Origin: Bdellovibrionales bacterium
GTDB taxonomy: Bacteria > Bdellovibrionota > Bacteriovoracia > Bacteriovoracales > Bacteriovoracaceae
Length of the DNA stretch: 64,000 nucleotides
Reading direction: 5' to 3'
NCBI GenBank assembly: GCA_018646675.1
Contig: JABGUH010000024.1
Coordinates: 62,001-126,000, forward strand
Shown: positions 8,220 to 16,738 of the stretch, piece by piece
How positions within the stretch are numbered: position 1 is the first letter of the stretch
Layout of the letters: every line of letters begins with the position of its first letter
Translations under genes and position numbers: made by a program
The notes under the pieces: model-generated
Databases searched by the model: none
What the model saw: only the letters and a program-made list of their open reading frames with translations
Told to the model about the DNA's origin: nothing

Positions 8220-9266
8220 ATGAATAATACATTTACAGCTAAAAACTGGACAAATTTGATTAAGCCTATCGCCTTAGAGACAGATGCCGACTCTCAAAAG
8301 GGGAGTTATGGAAAATTTGTAGCGAAACCTTTGGAGCGTGGCTATGGCCAGACGCTTGGTAACTCGCTACGTCGTGTTCTTCTCTCATCTTTGCAAGGAG
8401 CAGGGATTGTTGCGATTAGAATTGATGGCGTTAGTCATGAATTTGATACCATTGAAAATATCAAAGAAGAGGTTTCTGAAATCGTTCTTAATTTGAAAGA
8501 GGTGCAATTTACCTTGAGTAATAATGAAGATATCGTTGTTCATTTAGATAAGAGTGGAGAGGGACCAGTTCTTGCCTCTGACATTGCGGTTGGGAATAAT
8601 TTGCGTGTATTAAACCCCGATCATGTCATTGCTAACATCTCCTCCAATGGATCATTGCGAATGGAACTAAAGGTTGCTCGTGGTAAGGGATTTATTCCTG
8701 CGGTAGAGAATAAAGATCTTTTTGATCTTCCGGTTGGCTGGATCTATCTCGACACCCTCTTTTCACCTATTCGTCGTGTTAACTACTCTGTTACCAATAG
8801 TCGGGTAGGTAAGAGAACCGATTTTGATAAATTGACACTAGAGGTCTGGACCAACTCAGGCATTGAGCCTGCTGATGCGGTTGCCTACTCTGCAAAAATT
8901 TTACGCGATCAGTTTATGGTCTTTTTGAATTTTGAAGATGAAGAGGAGATTGCGAGAATTGAGAAGGCGAAGCCTTCGACCTCTACCTCTACTGCTAATG
9001 CAGCACTATTAAAGCCAGTATCTGAATTGGAGCTTTCAGTTCGCTCTGCCAACTGCTTGCAGAATGCCAACATTAAATTTATCTATGAACTGGTATCCAA
9101 GACTGAAGGTGAAATGCTTAGGACTAAAAACTTTGGTCGTAAATCACTAAATGAGATAAAAGAGATACTTTCTACCATGGGATTAGGCTTGGGAATGAAA
9201 GTAGATAGTGTAATGAAAGAGATTCAGGAGAGTCAGGGGGCCGCTGAAGAGACACCTCTTACTTAG
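8220..9266 (+). CDS. rpoA: DNA-directed RNA polymerase subunit alpha
   Basis: Encodes 348 residues, slightly longer than the usual 330. The N-terminal assembly domain (to about 245) includes [20 protein letters not shown] and the beta-contact segment; the C-terminal domain (about 268-335) includes [16 protein letters not shown] and [14 protein letters not shown], the surface that binds UP elements and activators. The linker is Ser/Thr-rich ([10 protein letters not shown]). It lies between rpsD and rplQ as in nearly all bacteria. Confidence 0.98.
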   Translation: MNNTFTAKNWTNLIKPIALETDADSQKGSYGKFVAKPLERGYGQTLGNSLRRVLLSSLQGAGIVAIRIDGVSHEFDTIENIKEEVSEIVLNLKEVQFTLSNNEDIVVHLDKSGEGPVLASDIAVGNNLRVLNPDHVIANISSNGSLRMELKVARGKGFIPAVENKDLFDLPVGWIYLDTLFSPIRRVNYSVTNSRVGKRTDFDKLTLEVWTNSGIEPADAVAYSAKILRDQFMVFLNFEDEEEIARIEKAKPSTSTSTANAALLKPVSELELSVRSANCLQNANIKFIYELVSKTEGEMLRTKNFGRKSLNEIKEILSTMGLGLGMKVDSVMKEIQESQGAAEETPLT

Positions 9267-9298
9267 TAGAGGACGTAGGCTTTTAGGAGAGTAAAGTA

Positions 9299-9655
9299 AT
9301 GCGACATAATAAACATAGATATAAACTGAACGTTAGTCCTTCTCATCGTATTTCTCTAATGAGAAATCTAGCGACAGCGATAATTACCCACGGTAAAATC
9401 AAAAGTACTCACGCCAAGTGTATGGCCATTCGACCATATGTTGAAAAGCTAATTACTTTGGCCAAAGTTGACTCGGTAGCAAACCGTCGAAGAGCATCTC
9501 AAAAGCTGGCTGACAAGCAGGCTGTTGCTAAATTGTTTACTGAGGTTGGCCCCAAGTATGTGGATCGCAAAGGTGGATATACTCGGGTCTTAAAGTTGGC
9601 TGATGGCCGTGTTGGTGATAATGCCAAGATGAGCTATATTGCCCTTGTCGATTAG
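9299..9655 (+). CDS. rplQ: 50S ribosomal protein L17
   Basis: Encodes 118 residues starting MRHNKHRYKLNVSPSHRISLMRN, the conserved L17 opening. The C-terminal GGYTRVLKLADGRVGDNAKM is also standard. L17 lies near the exit tunnel. TTAGGAGAG provides the ribosome binding site. It ends the alpha operon proper; the next gene begins only 15 bases later. Confidence 0.97.
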   Translation: MRHNKHRYKLNVSPSHRISLMRNLATAIITHGKIKSTHAKCMAIRPYVEKLITLAKVDSVANRRRASQKLADKQAVAKLFTEVGPKYVDRKGGYTRVLKLADGRVGDNAKMSYIALVD

Positions 9656-9670
9656 TACCTACGCTTTCGT

Positions 9671-10240
9671 TTGAATTCGTCCTTAAAGATCACAGTTATT
9701 ATTCTGATTGGGGTTCTGACCGTTGGATACAGTGAGTATCAAATTTCCCAACAATCCTATCTACATGACCATACTGAGAATCATATAATCGAGCAGATGC
9801 CATCTTGGCAGGGGATCGAGGTAGATTCAGGTCGAACAATTAGCTCTGAAAGTTTAATGCAGAATTCTAGTAAGGGAGTGGTAATTCATTTTTGGGGGAC
9901 ATGGTGTGCTCCGTGTGAGGCAGAACTTCCCTCCTTTATAAAGCTTGCAGTTAAGTTTCAGGATAAGGGAGTCAAATTTATCCTGTTGGCGGTTAGTGAT
10001 ACCAAAAAAAGTGTCAAAAAATTTATCAAGAAGCATAAAATTGTTCTACCCAGAAATGCTTCAGTGGTCTTGGACACCAAGGGTGAGTCGATGCCAATTT
10101 TTGGGACTTCTAAAGTGCCTGAGACCTACCTTTTTGGTTCTGGACTATCACTATTGGCCAAGTATACCGGACCACAAACATGGCAGGAACAACGTTATTT
10201 CGATGAGATATCCACTTATCTAGGGATTAAATCTAACTAA
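9671..10240 (+). CDS. TlpA/ResA-like membrane-anchored thioredoxin
   Basis: Encodes 189 residues from a TTG codon; no ATG lies before the signal-like segment LKITVIILIGVLTVGYS (about 5-21), which should anchor the protein in the inner membrane facing the periplasm. The thioredoxin fold has the active site WCAPC (Cys79, Cys82) in HFWGTWCAPCEAELPSF, and a cis-Pro region KVPETYLFG. TlpA/ResA proteins reduce periplasmic disulfides, for example of apocytochromes c. The substrate is unknown here. It follows rplQ by 15 bases and precedes a stop-codon hairpin, so it is probably the last gene of the ribosomal transcript. Confidence 0.85.
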   Translation: MNSSLKITVIILIGVLTVGYSEYQISQQSYLHDHTENHIIEQMPSWQGIEVDSGRTISSESLMQNSSKGVVIHFWGTWCAPCEAELPSFIKLAVKFQDKGVKFILLAVSDTKKSVKKFIKKHKIVLPRNASVVLDTKGESMPIFGTSKVPETYLFGSGLSLLAKYTGPQTWQEQRYFDEISTYLGIKSN

Positions 10241-10260
10241 ATATAAACAATTTAGTGTTA
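10234..10260 (+). terminator. Hairpin overlapping the stop codon of the TlpA-like gene
   Basis: TAAC-TAAAT at 10234-10242 can pair with ATTTA-(GT)-GTTA at 10250-10260, with a two-base bulge and a seven-base loop. The TAA stop (10238-10240) lies in the 5' arm. The following bases are only mildly T-rich, so termination strength is doubtful, but this is the natural end of the ribosomal transcript. Confidence 0.35.
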
Positions 10261-10322
10261 GCTTTATAGCACCTTGGTCCCAATTATTGACTCTTTTTTA
10301 TTCACTGGTGTCAGATTTTACG

Positions 10323-10350
10323 TCAAGTTCTCTCAAGCGACTGCCGATTA
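10323..10350 (+). promoter_or_regulatory. Candidate sigma-28 (flagellar) promoter before the sigma-54 activator
   Basis: TCAAGTTC (10323-10330) and GCCGATTA (10343-10350) match the sigma-28 elements TAAAGTTT and GCCGATAA at 6 of 8 and 7 of 8 positions. The spacer is 12 bp, one more than the usual 11 found at both flagellin genes in this window. The distance to the ATG is 52 bp. The -10 match is strong; the longer spacer lowers confidence. Confidence 0.45.
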
Positions 10351-10402
10351 ATCATACAGACTGTTCTAAGTTTTAGTTTAAGCTCATACGGGAGTTTTAA
10401 TT

Positions 10403-11977
10403 ATGATTAATTGGAAAGAGATAAGTGAACTACATGTGATTAATCGCCTTGAGAATACACTTTTTAAGTGGTTTGGAGTGGAGTTAGTCTTTGCTGACAA
10501 TCATAATAAAATTTGTAGTGAACATTTAAGTCGTGATCATAAGTTCAAAAATACCTATTTCAAGGTTTTTATGAATTTAGACTATGGGCATGAATATCTA
10601 GGTGGTGACTGTGAAAAGGCGATGGATTGGTTCGCTGAAAATAGTGAACAAGACAGCTACCTTTTTGACTCCTATTTTGGACATATCAAGGGGATGGCCA
10701 GTCAAGTTCAGTATGAGGGTGAGTATTTAGGGACAGTGGTAGCTTACCCGCTAATTGGGGAGTCAACTACTGACCAAGAGATCGCTGAAACCAAAAAGAA
10801 GATGGTTGAACATGGACTTAGTGAAGGTGATGCAGATCTAGCACTAAGTAGTTTGAAGCGATTGACCTCGGTAGAGAAAGAGTATCTCAAAGAGATGGTT
10901 GCCCTAGTGGCAGATGAAATAGTGACTTTCTATACTGAGATAAGTAAACGGGAGGAGCGTATTTTAGATTTAAACTCTGAGCTTGGTAATAAATATCGTT
11001 ATCACGCTATGATTGGTAAATCTAAGCTGATGCAGGGAATTTACCATATGTTAGAGAAGGTCTCTAACTCAGAGGCATCAGTTCTAATTCAGGGGGATAA
11101 TGGTACCGGAAAGGAGTTGGTCGCTAAGGCAGTTCACTTTAACTCCCATCGCAAGGATGAAGTTTTTATGGCGGTTAACTGCTCTGCCTTTAATGATAAC
11201 CTGCTGGATTCTGAACTTTTTGGTCATGTCAAAGGGGCATTTACCGGGGCCATCAAGGATAAGAAAGGTTTTTTCGAGATGGCAAATGGTGGTACACTAT
11301 TTTTGGATGAGATCGGGGATACCTCACCAACCATGCAGGTTAAGCTGTTGCGAGTATTGCAGGAGGGAACTTTTATCCCGGTCGGTGCCACATCATCAAG
11401 GACATCCGATGTTAGAATTGTCGCCGCAACTAATAAAAATCTAAAAGAGATGATGATTAGTGGAGAGTTCAGAGAGGACCTCTACTATCGAATTAATGTA
11501 ATCAATATTAAAATCCCAACATTGAGAGAGCGAACCTCTGATATTGCGCTGCTAGCGCAACACTTTATTGATAAGCGATGTGCTGAGGCGGGAATGCCTC
11601 CTAAGAATATCTCTAAAAAATGCATGGAGAAGATGTTGGACTATCCATGGCCTGGCAACGTGCGTGAACTGGAAAATGAGATTGAGCGACTGGTGATTTT
11701 GGCCGGGGATGATAAGAGCGTTACTCCAGACCTTTTGAGTGCTCGCATCTTAGATCACGGTACTTCACCTGCAGTATCCAATACTGGTATTCGGATGAAC
11801 GGTAGCTTGAAAGTTGCGCTAGAGGAGCTAGAGGCCCTGATGATCAAAGAGGGGCTAAAGCGTTGCAACTTTAATAAATCCAAACTATCTAAGGAGCTGG
11901 GAATTAGTCGTGCTGGTTTGATAATGAAGGTTGATAAGTACGGACTGGATAAACGTAAAAAGGCAGCTAACGAGTAA
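10403..11977 (+). CDS. Sigma-54-dependent transcriptional activator with N-terminal sensory domain
   Basis: Encodes 524 residues. Residues 1-180 form a sensory region with no phospho-acceptor receiver domain; it has scattered cysteines and histidines and may be PocR-like or GAF-like, which I cannot settle. A coiled segment follows (about 175-200). The AAA+ core has Walker A GDNGTGKE (about 231), an intact GAFTGA loop (about 278), Walker B LFLDEIGD (about 300) and the arginine-finger region. A Fis-type helix-turn-helix ends the protein (about 480-520, SKLSKELGISRAGLIMKVDKYG). It should activate sigma-54 promoters. Its targets are unknown; the sigma-28-like promoter ahead of it suggests a flagellar link. 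GGGAG precedes the ATG. Confidence 0.9.
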   Translation: MINWKEISELHVINRLENTLFKWFGVELVFADNHNKICSEHLSRDHKFKNTYFKVFMNLDYGHEYLGGDCEKAMDWFAENSEQDSYLFDSYFGHIKGMASQVQYEGEYLGTVVAYPLIGESTTDQEIAETKKKMVEHGLSEGDADLALSSLKRLTSVEKEYLKEMVALVADEIVTFYTEISKREERILDLNSELGNKYRYHAMIGKSKLMQGIYHMLEKVSNSEASVLIQGDNGTGKELVAKAVHFNSHRKDEVFMAVNCSAFNDNLLDSELFGHVKGAFTGAIKDKKGFFEMANGGTLFLDEIGDTSPTMQVKLLRVLQEGTFIPVGATSSRTSDVRIVAATNKNLKEMMISGEFREDLYYRINVINIKIPTLRERTSDIALLAQHFIDKRCAEAGMPPKNISKKCMEKMLDYPWPGNVRELENEIERLVILAGDDKSVTPDLLSARILDHGTSPAVSNTGIRMNGSLKVALEELEALMIKEGLKRCNFNKSKLSKELGISRAGLIMKVDKYGLDKRKKAANE

Positions 11978-11995
11978 TTGCGCTCGGCGCAATTA
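11975..11995 (+). terminator. Rho-independent terminator overlapping the activator stop codon
   Basis: A perfect 9-bp stem TAATTGCGC / GCGCAATTA (11975-11983 and 11987-11995) with a TCG loop, followed by TCTCTTCTTTGTTG. The TAA stop codon forms the base of the 5' arm. Confidence 0.65.
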
Positions 11996-12147
11996 TCTCT
12001 TCTTTGTTGATAACTACTCATACCTAGTATTTATGGGGATAGCAATGGCCGCTATTCTCAATTTGCCTTAGAGTTGGGTCAAGTCGGGAGAGACGACACA
12101 GCCTGATTCAAAAGATAAGGTGAAGTTTGAGCAGTTACCTTTATTGT

Positions 12148-12176
12148 TTGATCTCTTGTCTATAGCGGACTACAAT
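12148..12176 (+). promoter_or_regulatory. Sigma-70 promoter for the acyl-CoA carboxylase operon
   Basis: TTGATC (12148-12153) and TACAAT (12171-12176) are separated by 17 bp; the matches to TTGACA and TATAAT are 4 of 6 and 5 of 6. The ATG lies 22 bp downstream with GGGAGG between them, so the leader would be short. The remainder of the 220-bp gap from 11996 shows no gene. Confidence 0.5.
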
Positions 12177-12198
12177 GCACCCTTTTGGGAGGGATTGA

Positions 12199-13767
12199 AT
12201 GTCCGATACTACAACTATGGAGCAGCGGCGACAGCTACTGACAGAGTTAAAACAGAAGTCACTTGATGGTGGTGGTGAGGCACGAGTTGCCAAACAACAC
12301 GCTCAGGGTAAATATTCCGCTCGCGAGAGAGTTGAGCGTTTAGTTGATCCAGGAACATTTATTGAGTTTGACCGCTTTGTAGTTCATCGCTGTCATCAAT
12401 TTGGAATGGAAAATAGTCGTTACTACGGTGATGGTGTCATTACTGGAATTGCAGATATTAATGGTCAGCGCGTGGCAATTTTCTCGCAAGATTTTACTTG
12501 TTGGGGGGGGGCGCTTGGAGAATCCCATGCTAAAAAAATCTGCAAGATTATGGATTTTGCTTTAGAGAACAGAATTCCAGTTATTGGAATCAATGACTCA
12601 GGTGGTGCTAGAATTCAAGAGGGGGTTGCTTCCCTTGCTGGTTATGCCGAGATCTTCTATCGTAACGTCAAGGCTTCAGGAGTTATACCTCAGATCTCTT
12701 TGATTATGGGGCCATGTGCTGGCGGTGCCGTCTATTCGCCTTCGATCACTGATTTTATTTTCATGGTAGATAAAACATCCTACATGTTTGTTACTGGCCC
12801 AGATGTTATTAAAACGGTAACTCATGAAGAGGTAACAAAAGATGAGTTGGGTGGAGCTGCTACTCATAATGAAAAATCTGGGGTGGCTCATTTTAATTGC
12901 GCTAATGAAGATGAATGTTTTGAACGAGTACGTGAACTTTTAGTCTTTCTACCTACTGCAAACTACACAGCTCCAACTATGAAAGATACGATTGATCCAG
13001 TTGATCGTGAAAATAATAAGCTTAAAGAGTTGGTGCCAGCAAACCCTAAAAAACCTTATGATATGAAGGAGATTATCTCAGATATCGTTGATGATACACA
13101 CTTTCTGGAAGTTCACAAAGACTATGCTCAAAATATTATCTGTGGCTTTGGTTCTATCGGTGGAATTAAATTAGGAATTGTTGCTAACCAGCCAGCAGTA
13201 TTGGCAGGAGTTTTAGATATTGATTCATCTTGTAAAGCGGCTCGCTTTGTTCGCTTCTGTGATGCCTTTGATATTCCGGTATTGACACTAGTTGATGTTC
13301 CCGGTTTTCTTCCTGGGACTCACCAGGAGTATGGTGGAATTATTAAACATGGATCTAAGTTGCTCTATGCATACTCTGAAGCCACCATCCCCCTCGTAAC
13401 ACTAATTACTCGCAAGGCGTATGGCGGTGCTTATGATGTAATGGCTTCTAAGCATATTCGTGCTGATGTTAATTTGGCATACCCAACTGCAGAGATTGCA
13501 GTAATGGGAGCTGAAGGTGCAGTAAATATTGTTTTTCGAAAGGAGTTAGCTGGCTTAAGTGGTGAGGAATATGATCGTAAAAAGAGTGAACTGGTAAATG
13601 ACTACCAAGAAAAATTCTCCACACCCTATCAAGCAGCTCAGCTAGGTTATGTCGACAGTGTTATCTTTCCCGAGGAGACTCGCCACCGCATCTATGAGTA
13701 TATAAAAGTATTGGTAAACAAGAAGGTGGAGCGACCTCCTCGCAAGCATGGGAATATTCAGTTATGA
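12199..13767 (+). CDS. pccB: Acyl-CoA carboxylase carboxyltransferase subunit (propionyl-CoA carboxylase beta type)
   Basis: Encodes 522 residues, the length of PccB/MmdA-type carboxyltransferases, with both crotonase-like halves fused. Motifs are KYSARERVERLVDPGTF, INDSGGARIQEGV (oxyanion hole region), GPCAGGAVYSP and, in the C-terminal half, VDVPGFLPGTHQE and KAYGGAYDVMASKH. The enzyme transfers carboxyl from biotin to an acyl-CoA, most likely propionyl-CoA or methylmalonyl-CoA; substrate is inferred from family only. GGGAGG precedes the ATG. It overlaps the biotin carboxylase gene by four bases (ATGA). A run of nine G at 12503-12511 encodes WGGA and could slip. Without a decarboxylase membrane subunit nearby, carboxylase is more likely than decarboxylase. 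Confidence 0.88.
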   Translation: MSDTTTMEQRRQLLTELKQKSLDGGGEARVAKQHAQGKYSARERVERLVDPGTFIEFDRFVVHRCHQFGMENSRYYGDGVITGIADINGQRVAIFSQDFTCWGGALGESHAKKICKIMDFALENRIPVIGINDSGGARIQEGVASLAGYAEIFYRNVKASGVIPQISLIMGPCAGGAVYSPSITDFIFMVDKTSYMFVTGPDVIKTVTHEEVTKDELGGAATHNEKSGVAHFNCANEDECFERVRELLVFLPTANYTAPTMKDTIDPVDRENNKLKELVPANPKKPYDMKEIISDIVDDTHFLEVHKDYAQNIICGFGSIGGIKLGIVANQPAVLAGVLDIDSSCKAARFVRFCDAFDIPVLTLVDVPGFLPGTHQEYGGIIKHGSKLLYAYSEATIPLVTLITRKAYGGAYDVMASKHIRADVNLAYPTAEIAVMGAEGAVNIVFRKELAGLSGEEYDRKKSELVNDYQEKFSTPYQAAQLGYVDSVIFPEETRHRIYEYIKVLVNKKVERPPRKHGNIQL

Positions 13768-15197
13768 GTCAGGCAAAAAGAATATTAATTGCCAATCGCG
13801 GTGAAATTGCAATTAGGATCGCCCGTGCGGTTAATGAGCTAGGCCACACTTCAGTTGGTCTTTGGACTGATAATGAGCTACATGCCAAACATCTAGGTTA
13901 CTGTCAGGAGTGGGTTAATCTGAAAGGGAGCGGCCACGGCGAGACCTATCTGAATGTTGATCAGATCATCTCTATTGCGAAAGAGAATAACATAGATGCA
14001 GTGCACCCCGGCTATGGTTTTTTAGCGGAGAATGCTCATTTTGCTGAGCAGTTGATTAATAATGGAATTATCTTTATTGGTCCCCATGCAGATGCAATCC
14101 GCAAAATGGGAGATAAGGCAGTTTCTAAAAAAATTGCGGAGGAGGCAGGACTTCCAGTAATTCCTGGTTCAGTCGGAGAGATTGAAACTCCTGCAGAGGC
14201 ACTACAGATTGCGATCGAGATCGGTTATCCGGTTTTACTTAAGGCAGTCGCCGGTGGTGGTGGTCGAGGAATGCGTGTCTGTCGCAATGAGAGTGAGATC
14301 AATAAATATTTTGAGGTAGTTAAGCGAGAAGCGGCAGCCGCTTTTGGTAATGACGGGGTCTTGGTTGAAAAATATATTATGAACCCTCGTCATATTGAAG
14401 TCCAGGTTTTGCTGGATGGCAATGGTAACTCGTTTCACTTTTTCGAGCGTGAGTGCTCTGTTCAAAGACGTCATCAAAAAATAATTGAAGAGGCTCCATC
14501 CCCTTTTGTCGGAGAGGATGAAGAACTTCGCCAGAAAATTTGTAGTGAAGCACTACGGTTGGCACAGGCGGTAGGTTATGACTCCGCTGGAACCGTTGAA
14601 TTTATCATGGGCGAAGATCGTGCCTTCTACTTTCTAGAGATGAACACTAGGATTCAAGTGGAGCATACGATTACAGAGGAGATAACGGGAATTGACCTAA
14701 TTGTCTGTATGATTCAGATTGCGTTGAAAGAGAATTTGGGAATACCGTCACAGGAGTGGATCACCCGATCAGGACACGCTATTGAGTGTCGAATCTGTGC
14801 TGAAGATCCTGTGACCTACGCTCCTGCTCCCGGCAAAGTGACTGGGTTTGAGACATCATTTCCCCAAGGAACACGTTTTGATAATGCCCTATTTAAGGGA
14901 TTAGAGGTAACACCTGATTTTGATCCCATGGTGGGGAAATTGGTGGTTAAGGGGATCACTCGTCAAGTAGCAATTCGTAAGATGAAGGCGGCACTAAATG
15001 GTATTTTGTTGGAGGGTTTGAAAAATAATATTCCTCTCCATCTTGTCATTATGGATCACCCGAAGTTTGCTGCGGGTGAATATTCGACTAATTTTATTGC
15101 AGAAGAGAAGCCGGAGCAGCTGATTAATACAGAGGTGGATTTTTTAAATATTTATCAACAACTGGCCTGTATTGAGGCCTTTAGCCTGAGGCTGTAA
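13764..15197 (+). CDS. Biotin carboxylase subunit of acyl-CoA carboxylase
   Basis: Encodes 477 residues. The ATP-grasp biotin carboxylase fold is clear: RILIANRGEIAIRIARA at the N-terminus, HPGYGFLAENAHFAE, the glycine-rich lid AVAGGGGRGMRV, ERECSVQRRHQKIIEEAPSP and FLEMNTRIQVEHTITEE at the catalytic site. It carboxylates the biotin of the carrier protein using ATP and bicarbonate. Length is that of a free-standing subunit, shorter than PccA fused to a carrier; the carrier is the next gene. It is translationally coupled to the upstream gene. Whether it also serves acetyl-CoA carboxylase cannot be told. Confidence 0.92.
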   Translation: MSQAKRILIANRGEIAIRIARAVNELGHTSVGLWTDNELHAKHLGYCQEWVNLKGSGHGETYLNVDQIISIAKENNIDAVHPGYGFLAENAHFAEQLINNGIIFIGPHADAIRKMGDKAVSKKIAEEAGLPVIPGSVGEIETPAEALQIAIEIGYPVLLKAVAGGGGRGMRVCRNESEINKYFEVVKREAAAAFGNDGVLVEKYIMNPRHIEVQVLLDGNGNSFHFFERECSVQRRHQKIIEEAPSPFVGEDEELRQKICSEALRLAQAVGYDSAGTVEFIMGEDRAFYFLEMNTRIQVEHTITEEITGIDLIVCMIQIALKENLGIPSQEWITRSGHAIECRICAEDPVTYAPAPGKVTGFETSFPQGTRFDNALFKGLEVTPDFDPMVGKLVVKGITRQVAIRKMKAALNGILLEGLKNNIPLHLVIMDHPKFAAGEYSTNFIAEEKPEQLINTEVDFLNIYQQLACIEAFSLRL

Positions 15198-15200
15198 ATA

Positions 15201-15710
15201 ATGCGTACTTATTTGATCAGTAGTGATGGAACCGAGCATGTGGTTGATCTGGCATGTACAACCCGTCACTCTTCTGAGATGTTGGAATTTGGTTTTGTCA
15301 TGGTTGGCAACGATGCAACCGTTAAGCATCGGCAGCAGGTATTTATCCGTCAGTTGGCAGGGAGTTACTATTCATCTTTGGATGGAGTAAAATGGAAGAA
15401 GATTGCTCGCCAAAATCTACCAAATCGTCTATTGAATGTAGATCATGTTTATGATCTCTATCGTGGCTATAAGCCATCGGGGCTTGGTGGCTGTAGTGAA
15501 GGAGAGCTTCATACTAAAATGCCAGGTAAAGTAGTGAAGCTGGAGGTCGCGGTTGGTGACCAAGTTGAGCAAGGTGATACAGTGATAGTTATTGAAGCGA
15601 TGAAGATGGAAAATGAGATCAAGGCTCCCGCCAGCGGCATAATAAAGACAATTCATGTCAAAGTGGGAGAGATCCTTGAGAAAGGTGTAATAATGATGGA
15701 GCTAGAGTAG
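15201..15710 (+). CDS. Biotin carboxyl carrier protein of acyl-CoA carboxylase
   Basis: Encodes 169 residues. The C-terminal biotinyl domain (about 98-169) holds the AMKM motif with the biotinylated lysine at about residue 135, and the flanking GKVVKLEVAVGDQVEQGD and SGIIKTIHVKVGEIL strands. The first 95 residues resemble the small beta-barrel linker found in PccA alpha chains and may tether the two enzyme subunits. It starts three bases after the biotin carboxylase stop. With the two preceding genes it completes the enzyme. Confidence 0.9.
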   Translation: MRTYLISSDGTEHVVDLACTTRHSSEMLEFGFVMVGNDATVKHRQQVFIRQLAGSYYSSLDGVKWKKIARQNLPNRLLNVDHVYDLYRGYKPSGLGGCSEGELHTKMPGKVVKLEVAVGDQVEQGDTVIVIEAMKMENEIKAPASGIIKTIHVKVGEILEKGVIMMELE

Positions 15711-15719
15711 AGGTAAATT

Positions 15720-16730
15720 ATGCGACAGTACAATGATCCAAATGATTTTATTAACGATATGAATCGTTTCAAGATGGAATTCAAGCGTAACGGAAAATTT
15801 GCGGCCGTGATTGTGTTGATAATCGTGGTGGCAATTGGTATTTTTTCGAGCTTTTATACTGTTCAGCCAGACGAAGAGGCGGTGGTACTACGTTTTGGAC
15901 GTTATCTTGACACCAATCCTCCAGGGCTACATTTTAAGGTTCCGATGGGAGTGGACAAAGTAATAAAGGTACGTACCAAGCGAGTACATCAGGCAGAATT
16001 TGGCTTTCGGACTAAAAATTCGGCGCGCCGACGCTCATCCTACTCGAATACTAACTTTGATGATGAGTCCCTAATGTTGACTGGTGACTTAAATGTCGCA
16101 ATTGTTGAGTGGGTCGTCCAGTTTCAGATAGCTGATCCCTATAAATTTCTTTTTCAAACCAGCTCTCCGGAGCGTAATATTCGAGACGTTTCCGAGTCAA
16201 TTATGCGCCGAGTAGTGGGAGACCGTTCTGTGACGGAAGTTTTAACTACTGGTCGGGTCGAGATCGGTTCTAAGGCTCAAGAGTTAATTCAAGAGGTTTT
16301 GGATCGCTATGACCTTGGTATTCGTGTGGTCACGGTTAAACTTCAGGATGTAAATCCACCCGATGTGGTTAAGGCATCTTTCAATGAAGTTAATGAGGCA
16401 AAGCAGGAACAGGAGAAGGTGATTAACCAGGCGGAAGAGGCATATAACAAGATTATTCCCGAGGCGAGAGGCAAGGCGAACAAGTTAATCTCTGAGGCAG
16501 AGGGAATTGGCAAAGCAGTGGTTAATCGTGCTTATGGTGATGCGGAAAAATTCCTAGCAATTCTCACTGAGTATCGTAAGGCACCACAGATTACTCGCAA
16601 GAGAATCTATCTAGAAACACTGGAGGGAATCTACTCCAAACTTAATAACCTAACCATTGTTGACTCAAAAATTAAGGGGCTGCTGCCCATTTTTCAATCC
16701 AACTCTGGCAACAGCACAACGAAGCAGTAG
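15720..16730 (+). CDS. hflK: HflK-like SPFH membrane protein
   Basis: Encodes 336 residues. A short hydrophilic N-terminus is followed by one transmembrane segment (about 27-47) and an SPFH/band-7 domain beginning SFYTVQPDEEAVVLRFGRY. A helical, Glu/Ala-rich region follows (about 210-290). HflK and HflC form a large periplasmic cage that associates with the FtsH protease in the inner membrane. It begins nine bases after the carrier protein gene, so it may share that operon. The polar C-terminal tail lacks the long extension of some HflK proteins. Confidence 0.92.
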   Translation: MRQYNDPNDFINDMNRFKMEFKRNGKFAAVIVLIIVVAIGIFSSFYTVQPDEEAVVLRFGRYLDTNPPGLHFKVPMGVDKVIKVRTKRVHQAEFGFRTKNSARRRSSYSNTNFDDESLMLTGDLNVAIVEWVVQFQIADPYKFLFQTSSPERNIRDVSESIMRRVVGDRSVTEVLTTGRVEIGSKAQELIQEVLDRYDLGIRVVTVKLQDVNPPDVVKASFNEVNEAKQEQEKVINQAEEAYNKIIPEARGKANKLISEAEGIGKAVVNRAYGDAEKFLAILTEYRKAPQITRKRIYLETLEGIYSKLNNLTIVDSKIKGLLPIFQSNSGNSTTKQ

Positions 16731-16738
16731 GGGCCGAT

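Noticed and set aside
11996..12147. Possible small gene or tRNA in the gap after the sigma-54 activator
   Set aside because: No cloverleaf, no open frame with a ribosome binding site, only the downstream promoter.
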